Shown here one piece after another: positions 24,701-42,803 of a DNA stretch of 64,000 nt. Each line of letters opens with the position of its first letter. Positions within the stretch are counted from its first letter, which is position 1. The DNA comes from Anthopleura xanthogrammica (lineage: Eukaryota > Cnidaria > Anthozoa > Actiniaria > Actiniidae), in the NCBI GenBank assembly GCA_964019055.1, contig OZ025206.1, positions 4,216,617 through 4,280,616 of the forward strand, given 5' to 3'. Position numbers and translations under genes: made by a program. The notes under the pieces are model-generated. The model did not search any database. It was not told the DNA's origin and saw only the letters and a program-made list of their open reading frames with translations.

Positions 24701-27422
24701 ATGCAAATCATTAGCAACAGCCAACTGTAATGTAAAGAATGTGCAAGTTGAATAATACCAATCCCACGGATTTTTAATGGTGCCTTTGAATAGATGACTT
24801 ATAAACGAGGCTAAGCCTGTACAAATGAGTCTGTGGTCTTCAAAAACAGCGGTTTCCATCGAATGTGAAACTGGAGTATTGATAGGTAAGATAGTTCAGG
24901 CTTTAAAAAAACTAGGAGAATCTCAAAAACACCATGAATCGTAAATTGAAAGCTAGGCAATTTTTTTTCGAATTATTCGAATATTTCAATAAAACAGAAC
25001 AAGTGAGCATTAATAAGTCATACGCGAGATAGAAGAAAATATTGGCATTAGTTTAGAAAATCCATTAAGCTTTGGCTGTTGTACCACAACGTTTAAGGAG
25101 GGAGGAAAATCGGAGAACCCGGAGAAAAACCCTCGAAGCACAGGAGAGAACCAACAAACAACTCTACTCACATACGACACCGAGCGCGGCGGGACTCGAA
25201 CCCGGGCCGCATTTTTTTTTTACTTCATAAATTACTAAAAAACACGGGACTAAAAAAATATCAACAGTGACTGCTATTTAAAGGGTGTTCTTTCTGTCTT
25301 ACAAGGTTAAAATAATCATATTTTAACAAGTTGTATATTTGTTGTCGTTAGATCTGGATGTGTGGAGGTACGCTGGAGATCATTCCATGTTCGAAAGTGG
25401 GTCACGTGTTTCGTGAGAGTCAACCATACAAGATAGGAGATGGCGCCATTGATATGAACAATATGAGGCTAGCCGAGGTAAATTATTGATATATTCTACA
25501 AGCTTACTACTTTACTTACTTTGCTCTATTTTCACTGCGCATGATTCACCTGCTTTCCAAATGAGCCTGCGTTCCTTCTAATTACCGGAAATGTGGTAAA
25601 ATATCTTACAATTCTCGAAAAAAGAAAGATTTTTTTTGAATTTTCAGCTTAGCCTGGCTCTTAAGTTATCGGCTCTTACTGTTATTCTCTTATTCTGTCC
25701 CGCACACCTTAAGGTCTGGATGGACGACTATAAGAAGGTTTTCTACGCGATGAAACCCCAGCTTCAAGGAAAAGACTTTGGTGATATATCAGAACGACTT
25801 GAACTAAGAAAAAGACTTCAGTGTAAAAGCTTTTCATGGTATCTTAAGAATGTGATTCCAGAGTTAGTCGTACCAGACCTGTACCCTCTAGGCAGGGGAG
25901 AGGTAAGATGTGCTCCGCTGAATAGACCCTTTGCACGTGACTTCAAAGCAGCTCAATTTGGAGGACAAAACAAGAAAATGTCAATCTCCTGAGAATTGGA
26001 ACCTATTGTTTTGTCCTCTAAATTGAGCTGCATTCCGACGTGCTGCAAGGGGTCTATTAGATGTTCTAGAAAGGATGAATTAAACAAACATCACGAAAAT
26101 TAACAAAAATGGGAGGGATTGCGGAGAGGGAGGCTATAGCCCCCTTCCCCACATTTTTTTAAATTTTCGCAAATTTTTCGAGTTTAACTCCCCCAACTTT
26201 GATATCACTATAGGTTCGTAATCTTGGAACGAATCAGTGTTTGGATACGATGGGTAAAAATGATGCTGGTGGTGAGCCAGGCATGTACATGTGTCATGGT
26301 ATGGGAAATAACCAGGTAAATATGTTGGAAAAATGGATTATTAATAGAGAGCATCAATATATCATATTACGCAAGTCCCCATGCACTTATTTCCAATCTG
26401 GGGGTCAAAAGAAAAGCATAGTCCCCTTCACTGTTTCCTGCGCCATCTTGAAAGGTAGCCATGCCTTTGCACCAAAGCGAGACATGAGGTGAGCTTGCAA
26501 TAATAGAGACGTGTGAAGAATTGCCCAAGGTGTTAAAAAAGGTCTCTATCATTGCAAGGTCACCTCATGTCTCGCTTCGATGCAAAGGCACGGCTACCTT
26601 TAAAGATGGCGCAGGAAACTGTGGGGACTATTCCCTTCGCTTGAGGAGTGAATTTTTTTAATGTTAATATTGTTTGTCAGTGCAAAGCAGTTATGTCAAA
26701 ACAATTTTTCGTGATTTCTATTTTTAGTTCTTCATGTTCACGAAACAGCAAGAGTTTTGGCACGACGATGTGTGTCTGGATCTAGTGAATGGTGATCCCG
26801 TTACTAAAGTAAAGATTTATACATGTCACGGTATGGGAGGAAACCAGAAATGGAGTCACGTTAAGGTATGTGTCACGAAATCACAACAGTAACGGTACGT
26901 GAGGGAGTTGTGTTAAAGGGTTGTGTCACGAAATCACCACAGTCACGGTTTGTTAGGGAGTTGTGTTAAAGGTGTGTCACGAAATCACCACAGTCACGGT
27001 TTGTTAGAGAGTTGTGTTAAAGGTGTGTCACGAAATCACCACAGTCACGGTTCGTAAGGGAGTTGTGTTAAAGGTGTGTCACTAAAAAATCACAACAGTC
27101 ACGGTTTGTAAGGGGTCGTGTTGGTCAAGAGAGAAACATAGATGGGATGACGTCATGAGCCATGGTATTTAAATGTCATTGGGGGAGGAGTGGTATCATG
27201 AATAGAGTAGGAAATACGGTAGTATTCTTATATGAAATTCAAACCCTAAACGAACTCATGTATTCATTTCAGGATGGTCCTATAAAACACACTTTATACG
27301 ATGTTTGCCTTGAAGCACAAGGAGATAAAATATTGGTTAGGACATGTAACAATGCCAAGACACAAAAATGGCGGTTTAGTTCCTACCCAGATGAAGAAAG
27401 AAAAAAAGAACTTGTATTATGA
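14966..27422 (+). CDS. Polypeptide N-acetylgalactosaminyltransferase (GALNT, copy 2)
   Basis: Second Golgi O-GalNAc transferase in tandem with the gene at 3117. Nine coding exons join in phase: 14966-15369, 16443-16621, 20194-20569, 21402-21519, 25352-25477, 25714-25902, 26214-26315, 26728-26865, 27273-27422; product 593 aa. Residues about 8-30 are a signal anchor; the stem runs to about 134. The catalytic domain has canonical FHNEAW (155-160), VDDHS, DSH (242-244) and WGGEN (349-353). The lectin domain (about 465-593) has CLD, CLD and CLE in its three repeats. Exons 3 and 4 have exactly the lengths seen in copy 1 (376 and 118 bp), with the same phases. Copy-1 exon 5 corresponds here to two exons split by an intron at 25478-25713. 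AATAAA at 27850-27855 may be the poly(A) signal. Which vertebrate GALNT it matches cannot be settled by eye. Confidence 0.94.
17100..17270. repeat. Purine-only GAGA tract
   Basis: About 170 bp almost wholly of A and G on the plus strand (GAGAGGAGGGAAGAGAAGAG and similar), in intron 2 of GALNT copy 2. Long homopurine tracts can form triplex DNA and may act as GAGA-factor-like sites; no function is shown here. Confidence 0.85.
17898..18257. mobile_element. 360-bp palindromic element related to family D
   Basis: Begins AGAGCGGTTTTCGTATGAG and ends CTCATACGAAAACCACTCT. The arms share GGGAAAC, GTACGACATGCCGTAACATT, CCCATTGTCTTCCAGTAATT and complements. The word GCAGTTTTCGTATGAGTGGG recurs inside at about 18054, so the element looks like two family D-type units joined or nested. 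Confidence 0.88.
18688..18772. repeat. ATT trinucleotide microsatellite
   Basis: About 28 copies of ATT with few interruptions, in intron 2 of GALNT copy 2. Confidence 0.95.
19660..20010. repeat. Repeat-like segment with internal inverted repeats
   Basis: Contains TTCTGATTGGTCGAGGGCCC, paired GATATGATAAATG / CATTTATCATGTCGA, and TTAGCCTACGGCTTCGGCAGATAACACGG. The composition differs from the surrounding intron and looks like a mobile-element remnant. Family not recognised. Confidence 0.4.
20605..20675 (+). repeat. tRNA-like SINE head
   Basis: GGTGGCGTAGCGATGAGAGT resembles a pol III A box and GACCCGAGTCCTAGTCCCGC a B box. No body or poly(A) tail follows, so it is truncated. Its B-box segment matches, in reverse, the end of the element at 25095-25211. 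Confidence 0.6.
20733..20945. mobile_element. Foldback element, family K, copy 1
   Basis: Palindrome with left CAAAAAAGGTTGGTGAAGGT and right ACTTTCACCAACCTTTTTTT. It shares an internal ACCAAGCCCGAAATGC-type stretch with the element at 55866-56068 (CCAAGACCGAAATGC). Confidence 0.75.
21182..21322. mobile_element. Foldback element related to family B
   Basis: Starts TATAGACCCCTTGCAC and ends GTGCAAGGGGTTTATA: the termini of family B around a different interior (CCCCATCTGGGGACC and complementary parts). Confidence 0.72.
21536..22181. mobile_element. Foldback element, family B, copy 1, split by a nested insertion
   Basis: The left part (21536-21658) starts ATAGACCCCTTGCAGCACGT and carries GCAGCTCAATTTGGGGGACA and the complementary GACCTCCAAAATGAGCTG. 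It is interrupted at 21666-22163 by another element, and the terminal GGATCTATATAG follows at 22171. Intact relatives are at 25922 and 62172. Confidence 0.82.
21666..22163. mobile_element. 498-bp element with 39-bp perfect TIR and 7-bp TSD
   Basis: Left end CATAGTTAATGGAGTGGAAT... and right end ...ATTCCACTCCATTAACTATG are exact reverse complements over 39 bp. Imperfect complementarity continues inward (GTTGACCGTGCAC / GTGCACGGTCAA). GTGAAAG flanks both sides (21659-21665 and 22164-22170). No transposase frame is present. It is inserted in a family B element. Confidence 0.93.
22222..22383. mobile_element. Foldback element, family D, copy 2
   Basis: Starts AGAGCAGATTTCGTATGAG and ends CATACGAAAACTGCTCT. 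Interior built of CACGG/GTGCC words, e.g. GTCACGGCACGGTTACGG and complement. Confidence 0.87.
22756..23185. mobile_element. 430-bp palindrome
   Basis: Left arm starts TTTCCAATACTTTCAGTTAT and includes GTAAATAGTTGAATGGTAAA, TATACTTCC and TAATGACTGTGACGTCAGGT; the right arm holds the complements in reverse order, ending ACTGAAAGTATTGAAAA. Spacer about 90-100 bp. No coding frame. In intron 4 of GALNT copy 2. The CRE-like TGACGTCA occurs once in each arm. Confidence 0.9.
23640..23880. repeat. Pyrimidine tract with CTTC and TTCA tetranucleotide repeats
   Basis: Polypyrimidine stretch with runs of CTTC (23736-23772), TTTC, and ATTC (23795-23812). Serine/phenylalanine-rich open frames across it are an effect of composition. 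Confidence 0.95.
24527..24881. mobile_element. 355-bp near-perfect palindrome
   Basis: Arms of about 165 bp: left starts AATACTCCAGTTTCACATTC, right ends GAATGTGAAACTGGAGTATT. Arm identity is very high with a few small indels, and the central loop is only about 30 bp. In intron 4 of GALNT copy 2. High arm identity suggests recent insertion or ongoing arm conversion. Confidence 0.92.
25095..25211 (-). repeat. tRNA-derived SINE, reverse orientation
   Basis: On the minus strand it begins with the B-box-like GGCCCGGGTTCGAGTCCCGC, followed by GTGTCGTATGTGAGTAGAGT and CGAGGGTTTTTCTCCGGGTT. The same body occurs on the plus strand at 34604-34770 and on the minus strand at 36965-37165 and 62510-62665. 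It ends about 140 bp before exon 5 of GALNT copy 2. Confidence 0.8.
25922..26057. mobile_element. Foldback element, family B, copy 2
   Basis: Starts ATAGACCCTTTGCACGTG and ends CGTGCTGCAAGGGGTCTAT; arms share GCAGCTCAATTTGGAGGACA and its complement. It begins 20 bp after the donor of GALNT copy-2 exon 6. Confidence 0.9.
26418..26631. mobile_element. Foldback element, family A, copy 2
   Basis: Starts ATAGTCCCCTTCACTGTTTC and ends GAAACTGTGGGGACTAT, with AAAGGTAGCCATGCCTTTGC and GAGCTTGCAATAATAGAGAC facing their complements. It sits between exons 7 and 8 of GALNT copy 2. Confidence 0.92.
26870..27120. repeat. Tandem repeat, ~55-60 bp unit, 4-5 copies
   Basis: Unit GTGTCACGAAATCACCACAG-TCACGGTTTGTTAGGGAGTT-GTGTTAAAG repeats in the last intron of GALNT copy 2. 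The first unit overlaps the exon 8 donor region (AAGGTATGTGTCACGAAATC), so the repeat appears to have grown outward from the 5' splice site. Confidence 0.9.
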
Positions 27423-29410
27423 CCATAAAGTCTAGTTTTAGGAAACATGTTTAAATTCAAGTATTTGTATTTCAAAATTCTACAAAAAAAGAAAAAAGCT
27501 AGGGAAATTATCTTGAAAATTTGTTTAAATTTTTGCCAAGTTTTCATATTTGAAAGCCAGGATTTGCGTATTATTGACTTTAAAGCTCTTTAGGATCCCA
27601 AAATATTAAGGCACAGGGGCATAGGCTGGGTTTTGCGCACCCTGCCCCCCTCCAACGCAAAATCCTGGCAATGCCCCTGAGGCAAGCTCTAACCAATTAG
27701 TTTATAAAATTCAAATTCTTTACAATGGGATCCCTGAGAATTATTCGAAAAATTTTAACTAAAATTTTCTATTTTCCAAATCAATGAATTATTATTATTA
27801 TTATTGAATTCCACATAAGAGAACTGTTGCTTTCAAGTATCCTACAGCTAATAAAAAGGATTGTTAAATAGTTACAGTTTTTGTACTATTTTTATGTACA
27901 AGTTAAAAACTATTTTAGTGACATTAAACGTTTTTTACTTTACATTTTTTAATTGTCATATTATTTGAATATTTTATTTTATTTATTTTTTATTTATTTA
28001 ATAGCTTCAACAGAGCATGGATAGACTCGTAGTCCATGTGGACATGCCCCATACAAATATCAACCTTTTTGGACCAATGGGAAATAAAATGAATGAATGA
28101 ATGAATGGATGGATGGATGGATGCATGCATGCATGCATGAATGCATGAATGAGTGAGTGAGTGAGTGAGTGAGTGAGTGAGTGAGTGAGTGAGTGAGTGA
28201 GTGAGTGAGTGAGTGAGTGAGTGAGTGAGTGAGTGAGTGAGTGAGTGAGTGAGTGAGTGAGTGAGTGAGTGAGTGAGTGAGTGAGTGAGTGAGTGAGTGA
28301 GTGAGTGAGTGAGTGAGTGAGTGAGTGAGTGAATGCATGAATGAGTGAGTGAGTGAGTGAGTGAGTGAGTGAGTGAGTGAGTGAGTGAGTGAGTGAGTGA
28401 GTGAGTGAGTGAGTGAGTGAGTGAGTGAGTGAGTGAGTGAGTGAGTGAGTGAGTGAGTGAGTGAGTGAGTGAGTGAGTGAGTGAATGCATGAATGAGTGA
28501 GTGAGTGAGTGAGTGAGTGAGTGAGTGAGTGAGTGAGTGAGTGAGTGAGTGAGTGAGTGAGTGAGTGAGTGAGTGAGTGAGTGAGTGAGTGAGTGAGTGA
28601 ATGAATGAATGAAATGCATAACGAAATGTGAAGGAGTGTTTTTCATGATTTCATGATAAAAAAGGATAATTTATATCAAAACCAAACTTACTTTATACTT
28701 TACTTTACTACAACAATTTACAACAAATCTTTTAAGATATCTATTAAATTATTAATTTTGTGGATTGATTTTAGCCCTTTGAAAAAATATTAACAACCCT
28801 GTCTAACATGACCTCTTTAAAAATTCATTCAAAATCTCAAATTAAAATTAAATTAAAATCTTATGGATAGAAAACCCAAAAGAAATCTCAGTTTAGAACA
28901 AGATTTGTTTGATTTTCTGGGATATTTTGTGATGTTTTCTGCCACAAGTTGCCTGAGTAATAGCTAAAATTATTTATCATTCTTAAAGTAATAAAATTTT
29001 GGTAACATTAGTTCGGCAAAACCCTTTTGATAATCAGGCAAATGGAAAAATAAATAAATGAGTAAAAGACTAAGTGTTCTCAATTTTACACAACAGAAGA
29101 GAAGAAAGGTTAGAAAAGATGTTGCATTATCATTAACAGCAGTATCCAACTCCTTCTTGACACAGGATTACTAAATGTTAGAAGAAGCCACTATTGGCTC
29201 CCATTTGGGACAAATTTGAGGGATCGGAAGAAAAATGTGAGAAAAGTTGCTTCTATAGTTAAAATTTGCTATACCCACACACCATTTGTGCTGTGTTATT
29301 ATTGATAATGCACCATTAACATTAATATCAATGTTATCATTTGGTAACTATTATGTTAATTAGCATTATTACCTTACTCTTGATGAAGTAAAGCTAGGTA
29401 TTCCCTTCAG
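27423..29410. other. Convergent spacer between GALNT copy 2 and FTCD
   Basis: Holds the 3' end of GALNT copy 2 (AATAAA 27850-27855), a large GAGT tetranucleotide array, and AT-rich DNA. The FTCD 3' UTR must lie here on the minus strand; no clear poly(A) signal was identified near its stop. Confidence 0.6.
28085..28612. repeat. GAGT/ACTC tetranucleotide array (~500 bp)
   Basis: About 110 copies of GAGT/GTGA, bordered on the left by GAAT, GGAT and GCAT runs and broken twice by GAATGCATGAAT (about 28331 and 28484), which suggests internal duplication of a larger block. On the minus strand it reads as a long Thr-His-Ser-Leu repeat frame; this is not considered a gene. Confidence 0.97.
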
Positions 29411-38050
<8,640 letters not shown>

Positions 38051-38161
38051 TCCACGGGTGAACTGGATGAATATTCTGCTTGCAGGAGCAAATTTATTGG
38101 CTCCAAGGCCAGAACAACTGCAGAGACGTGTGAATGATGAACAGACTCGTGGAACAAACAT

Positions 38162-39161
38162 AATACATGGATGAGGATCCTGGGACTGAAATCGCCTCGC
38201 TTTCGATTGGAACCGAGTGGAACTGGGCTTAGTTCATAACTTTTCTTTCTTTCTTTCTTTCTTCCTTTCTTTCTTTCTTTCTTTCTTCCTTTCATTCTTC
38301 CTTTCATTCTTTCATTCATTCATTCTTTCTTTCTTTCTTCCATTTTTCCATTTTTCCATTTTTCCCTTTTTCTTCTTCTTTATTTCCCTTTCTGTCTGTC
38401 TGTCTTTCCTTCTTTAGAATCTAATGACTTTGAATCGACGGTTTTTATGGCGGACCTCTAATTAAACCTTTCATTCAGTCTGGGAAAGCTCTGACAGATA
38501 AGGTGGAACACGAAGTCCTTCGTCCGTCCTTACTTATATAACGCGCGCAGAATAAAGCACAGGCAGCCCAATCTGGACCAGGTTCACAAGCGCTGGACGT
38601 TCGCTTTGTTTCTTTTTGTTTGTTTGTTTGTTGTTGTTGTTGTTGTTTTGGCTTTTTTTGTTTTTGTTTATTTCCTTTTCATTTGGTCCGCCCAAGCCTG
38701 TGAGTCTCATGGAGGTCTAATTGGATCGAGTAAGTTTAGGCTTTTGGCCTAAAAGTGGGCCCCCTAAACTCCCTTTCCCCTTAATTCCTCGGTTCCTATG
38801 TTGCTAAGTTAACGAAATTGCGTCTATGTTCATCTGTCTATGTTCAAGCAGATTGATAAATAAGAAAATAATACTCAAAGTAAATGAAAAAAAGAACAAA
38901 TCTCTAACCTTAACGCGAGAAAGGTTCATTTCTAAACTAGTACGTACGTACGTACGTACGATGTGATCTGTTCGAGCGCGCGCAGAAGTTGAGCGCGCGG
39001 GCCGTGCCGTGACGGGACAATGCCGCCGCTCACGTCAGATGGCGTATCAAACCAAACAAAAGCCATCGCCAAGACAACGCATCACTTTTTCACGAACTTT
39101 TCAAAGTAACAAGTGTGAAAAAAACCGTTAACCGTTAATCACGAAAATTTGAAACTCAAAA
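38162..39161. promoter_or_regulatory. Shared head-to-head region between FTCD and the PIM-like kinase
   Basis: The first codons of FTCD (minus) and the kinase (plus) are about 1.1 kb apart. The segment holds a TTTC microsatellite (38242-38335), a TATA-like CTTATATAACGCGCGCAG at about 38533, a CGTA run at 38940-38960 and a CpG-rich stretch at 38975-39020 (GAGCGCGCGGGCCGTGCCGT). Such an arrangement fits two divergent promoters or one bidirectional one. Transcription start sites cannot be placed from sequence alone. Confidence 0.6.
38242..38420. repeat. TTTC/CTTT microsatellite and pyrimidine tract
   Basis: TTTC runs with CTTC, ATTC, ATTTTTCC and GTCT variants, 80 bp upstream of the alternative FTCD start. 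Confidence 0.95.
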
Positions 39162-42100
39162 ATGTCACAACAACAAAAAACAACGTAAGTACCTAACACA
39201 ATCACGTGGGTAATGTTCTGAATAAATCAATCAAAGAAAAAACGATGAAATGTCGTCTTTTTGCCGTTAAAAAATGGGTGTCAAAAACATTGATCCCTGA
39301 TATTTTTACTTAAAAAGCAACGCGCAGCAAAGATTCCTTTTTAAAAGGAAATTTTCAACTTTTAAAATGAAGACATAAGGTTTTTATCTTATGTATTTTC
39401 TCTGGTTTAGTGTTTTAAAACGGCGCTGGAGCGCTTGCAGTAATGGTTCTCCAGAAACGCCTGAAAAGAAGTTCTTCAAAAGTCTTCCTGGTGAATTCAC
39501 TGTAAGTCAAAACTTACGATATACGAATTTTAGATTCATATGAAATAGAAGCCTGATAATCCATTCCATTAGTCAAAAACGTTTCCTCTGTTTCAAATTA
39601 AAGTGCATGAAAAAACTGCAATGATGGAAGTAAACTACTCAAATTTATGTAATGTATAGAGGCGTGTGAAACATGTTTTAAAAGTGAAAAATTATACATG
39701 CACCTTTTTGTGGTCATTCAATTCAAAGGCAAGAAGCCGTGCAAAAATGTAATACAGTCGAACCTCTACACGACCACCATCGCGACAAAATTTTATGGCC
39801 ATATATTGTAGAAAGGTGGCCGTTGTGGAGAGGTTTCGGTTACAATAAATGTATCGGCAACTCAAATTTCCTGGCCAGGGTACGTAGAGGTGGCCATTGT
39901 AGGGAGGTGGCCGTTAACGAAGGTTCGATTTTAAAATAAAAAAGACAAAGTTTTGGAAGGTGTTGTTTCTTGTCGTTGCCGTTGCTGCTGTTGTTTTTCA
40001 AGTTGCGCATGTTTGTATCTTTCAGTACACGATCATCGCAACCAGGAATTCTTCTAAAAATTGCCAAGAAAAGCTCAAAAATGAGGCGGCAGAAGTTGAA
40101 CCTGAAAATTCCAAGTATTCTGGTTCTTCGTCACAAAATGAGGCGACGAAAGTAAAGCCCACAGGCGGGGCTAGTGATGCAGCTACTGAGTCGACACACC
40201 AAGTTGACGAGCCAAAAGTTGTTGAAAATGAGGAAATCACTGATGAAACTGCCCAATTGCCTCAATCACGACTTCTCAAAAGAAGAATCTTAGTCGCCAG
40301 GAGAGGTAACTATTTCCTTTCCATGTGTGTATATAACCCAGTCATCAGCGCAGTGGTACTGTGTTGAAATTTTCTGCGACCAGGACGTTTTGTGTCCAAA
40401 TGTTTCTCGATTTTTGACCATTTAATTCTTTTGCAGCTTTGGAATCAGTAAAGCGCTCGTTCGTTCAGAGGTTCGAGCAAGGAGAACTGCTTGGCGTGGG
40501 GTCTTTTGGTAAAGTGTATGCTGGTATCAGAAGAGAAGATCAGTTGCCGGTAAGAAAACAAACTTAAAGGTATCATCTTGAAAAGTATCTTTGGTATCCA
40601 ACATGCTAACACATCACACATCGTGACCGTATGCTCACTGCAGCCTTCTTTTTACTGTAAACTCAATGCCTTTGAATATTATCTAGGTTGCCATCAAATA
40701 CGTCCCAAAAAGACACGTTCGAAACATTGAGGTTAGTAGCTTACTCCATATACTTAGCAATTAAACATCTTTATCTTGATTCTTATTTTGAGATAATTGT
40801 ATCGAGTTGCAAGGTGTCCGAGGATGGCTTCAGTTCAGACAGTCCCAGAAAAACTTGTTTCTGGGTGCTACTGAACATGGCCCAGATGTTCAAATTCTGA
40901 TACTTGCTTTTGATCACCGACATGACCAACATCTTACTAGTAACTTGAAACTGCAGACAACTTGCACCAACTGGACCATGCACTTTTATATTGATGCGCG
41001 GTGCAAATACGAATGGAGGATCGAAAATTAAAAGACTACAACTGAGGAAGAATTGTAAAATGAAACCAAGTGCTTTTTTTTGTATCTCAAGCGCCTGCAC
41101 CGTTTTCGTAGTTATAATTCTTACCGAAGACATAGATTAGATAGAAAAGTTGATCCAGTTTTGTATGACACTAATACAAGAGTAAGATTCTAATACTTGC
41201 ATGGTTAATGTTGCAGGTTGGTCCAAACCAAACCATCCCAGCTGAAGTGTACTTTCAGCGTCAACTTGACCACCCCAACATCGTCAAGCTTCTTGAACAT
41301 CATTACTTTGATGGCCATCATGTACTTGTCACAGAACGACCACCTCAATGCACGGATTTGTTTGAGTTCCTCACTCTCCATGACAACAACGCCGTGGACG
41401 AATCTGAGGGAAGGAGAATTTTCCGCCAGTTGCTCGATGCAGTCGAGTACCTTGAGAGGAAAGGTGTTCTCCATAATGATCTGAAGCCAGAAAATGTCCT
41501 GTTAGATCTCAGTGATGACGCAAGGGTTAAGTTGATTGACTTTGGTCTTGCGTGGAAGCTCAAGGAAGACCCTATCAAAACCTTTTCAGGTAACTGATTC
41601 AATGGACTTGCTACACTCTCGTCCACTGTCTTTTCCCCTCTCTGCCATGGAAGGAAAATTTGGCGAGCGCGCGAGCGTATTACGAGCGACGGAATCCCGC
41701 CAGTAAAAAAAGGCAGAGGATTACTGGAAGTCAGAAGTCTACTGATTCAAAACTTGTCGACAATGCGCAAGACTTTATATCCATTTTCATAATTACGCGG
41801 CCAAAGCTAGCCTAAGAAGTCTGGGTTTTTGGCTTCCATTCCTATTTCAAACTACGTGTCATTCTCTTGAGAATAAGATCCTTTGATTGAGTTGTATCCA
41901 TGTTCATTTGTCTTTTCATGCGCAACCGTTAAAAAAAGAAATGATACTTTAGGGAATGACACGTGGTGTGAAATGGGAAAACATTACGCCCAAGGTAAAG
42001 AGTTCTATATCACAAGATTTCCTTTGTACAATTAAGATTCTATCGTTGATCAGTCCACGACTATTTTTCAACGTCCTTGTATCCGGCGAAAATGTCTCAA

Positions 42101-42803
42101 TTGTATATTCCATTTCGTTTTCAACAGGTACGCCCGAGTTTTCTCCCCCAGAATATCACATAACCCATCAATACGATGGTCGCCAGGCAACAGTGTGGTC
42201 CCTTGGCTGTTTCTTGTTCGACATGTTGACCGGTAATCCCCCATTTCCCAATGCACGAAAGGCTGCTATTTCTGCTCTGGACATTCCCAAATCTCTTTCC
42301 CAAGGTAAGCTAGCATTTTAAAGGCAAATCCCCACGTTTAAAGATGGTTTTTTTTGAAATTTTCTTCGCCGAGAACTCGAAAGATTTGCTTAATTAATTT
42401 CATCAATTGTAGCGGGTTTTCTCCTTTGATTCTTATCTTTCACGCAGTTTACAATATTCTTTAGCCTTTAAATAAACTATTTTTATTCTTATGAGCCGCT
42501 TCAGTTTTAGCTCTTCATTTCATTACCCTGAGACACTCCAGGTATGGAGGCAAGTGTCGGACTGTTTTAGGGGACATTTTTCCAAGATGGCGTATATTTC
42601 GTCTCCTAAAACAGTCCCACAATGCACTGCATTGCTAATTTTTCACACATTGCATATTTTTCTCAATATCACTAACACACTGCTCAATCATTTGATCCCC
42701 AGATGCACGTCATTTCTTGGGACTAATGCTCGAGAAACGTCCCTGGAAACGAGCATGTCTTAGCACACTGAAAGACCACGCCTGGCTAAAAGCATCCACG
42801 TGA
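39162..42803 (+). CDS. PIM-family serine/threonine protein kinase
   Basis: Eight coding exons join in phase: 39162-39184, 39411-39501, 40026-40305, 40437-40549, 40687-40731, 41217-41589, 42128-42304, 42703-42803; product 400 aa. The first ~140 residues are a polar extension (many K, E, S) without a recognised domain. The kinase domain has the Gly loop GVGSFGKVYAG (151-161), VAIK with Lys173, helix-C Glu194 in IPAEV, catalytic loop LHNDLKPEN (269-277), DFG (292-294), SPPEY and VWSLG. The hinge ERPPQ.DLFEF (from 224) carries the proline insertion that marks PIM kinases, and VPKR after VAIK also fits PIM. PIM kinases are constitutively active cytosolic survival kinases that prefer basic substrates. 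Oddities: HND replaces HRD, and PIM proteins usually lack so long an N-terminal extension. Exons 1-2 are less certain than the kinase exons. AATAAA at 43030-43035. Confidence 0.87.
39752..39931. mobile_element. Foldback element with TACAGTCGAACCTC terminus
   Basis: Left ATACAGTCGAACCTCTACAC, right GTTAACGAAGGTTCGATT; interior GTGGCCGTTGTGGAGAGGTT and AGGTGGCCATTGTAGGGAGG. In intron 2 of the PIM-like gene. Related in layout to 29791-29961 and possibly to 53400-53530. Confidence 0.75.
41834..41999. mobile_element. Foldback element, family C, copy 4
   Basis: Left CCTATTTCAAACTACGTGTC, right GACACGTGGTGTGAAATGGG; inner AACCGTTAAAAAAAGAAATG. Between exons 6 and 7 of the PIM-like gene. Confidence 0.87.
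42535..42622. repeat. Short inverted repeat GGACTGTTTTAGG
   Basis: TCGGACTGTTTTAGGGGACA faces CGTCTCCTAAAACAGTCCCA about 40 bp apart, in the last intron of the PIM-like gene. Confidence 0.7.

Noticed and set aside
27990..28646. 218-codon Thr-His-Ser-Leu repeat protein on the minus strand
   Set aside because: Translation of a GAGT microsatellite; no non-repeat domain or splice context.
38051..38161. Upstream ATG as the main FTCD start
   Set aside because: The downstream ATG gives the family's usual N-terminus and length; the upstream one is kept only as a finding.
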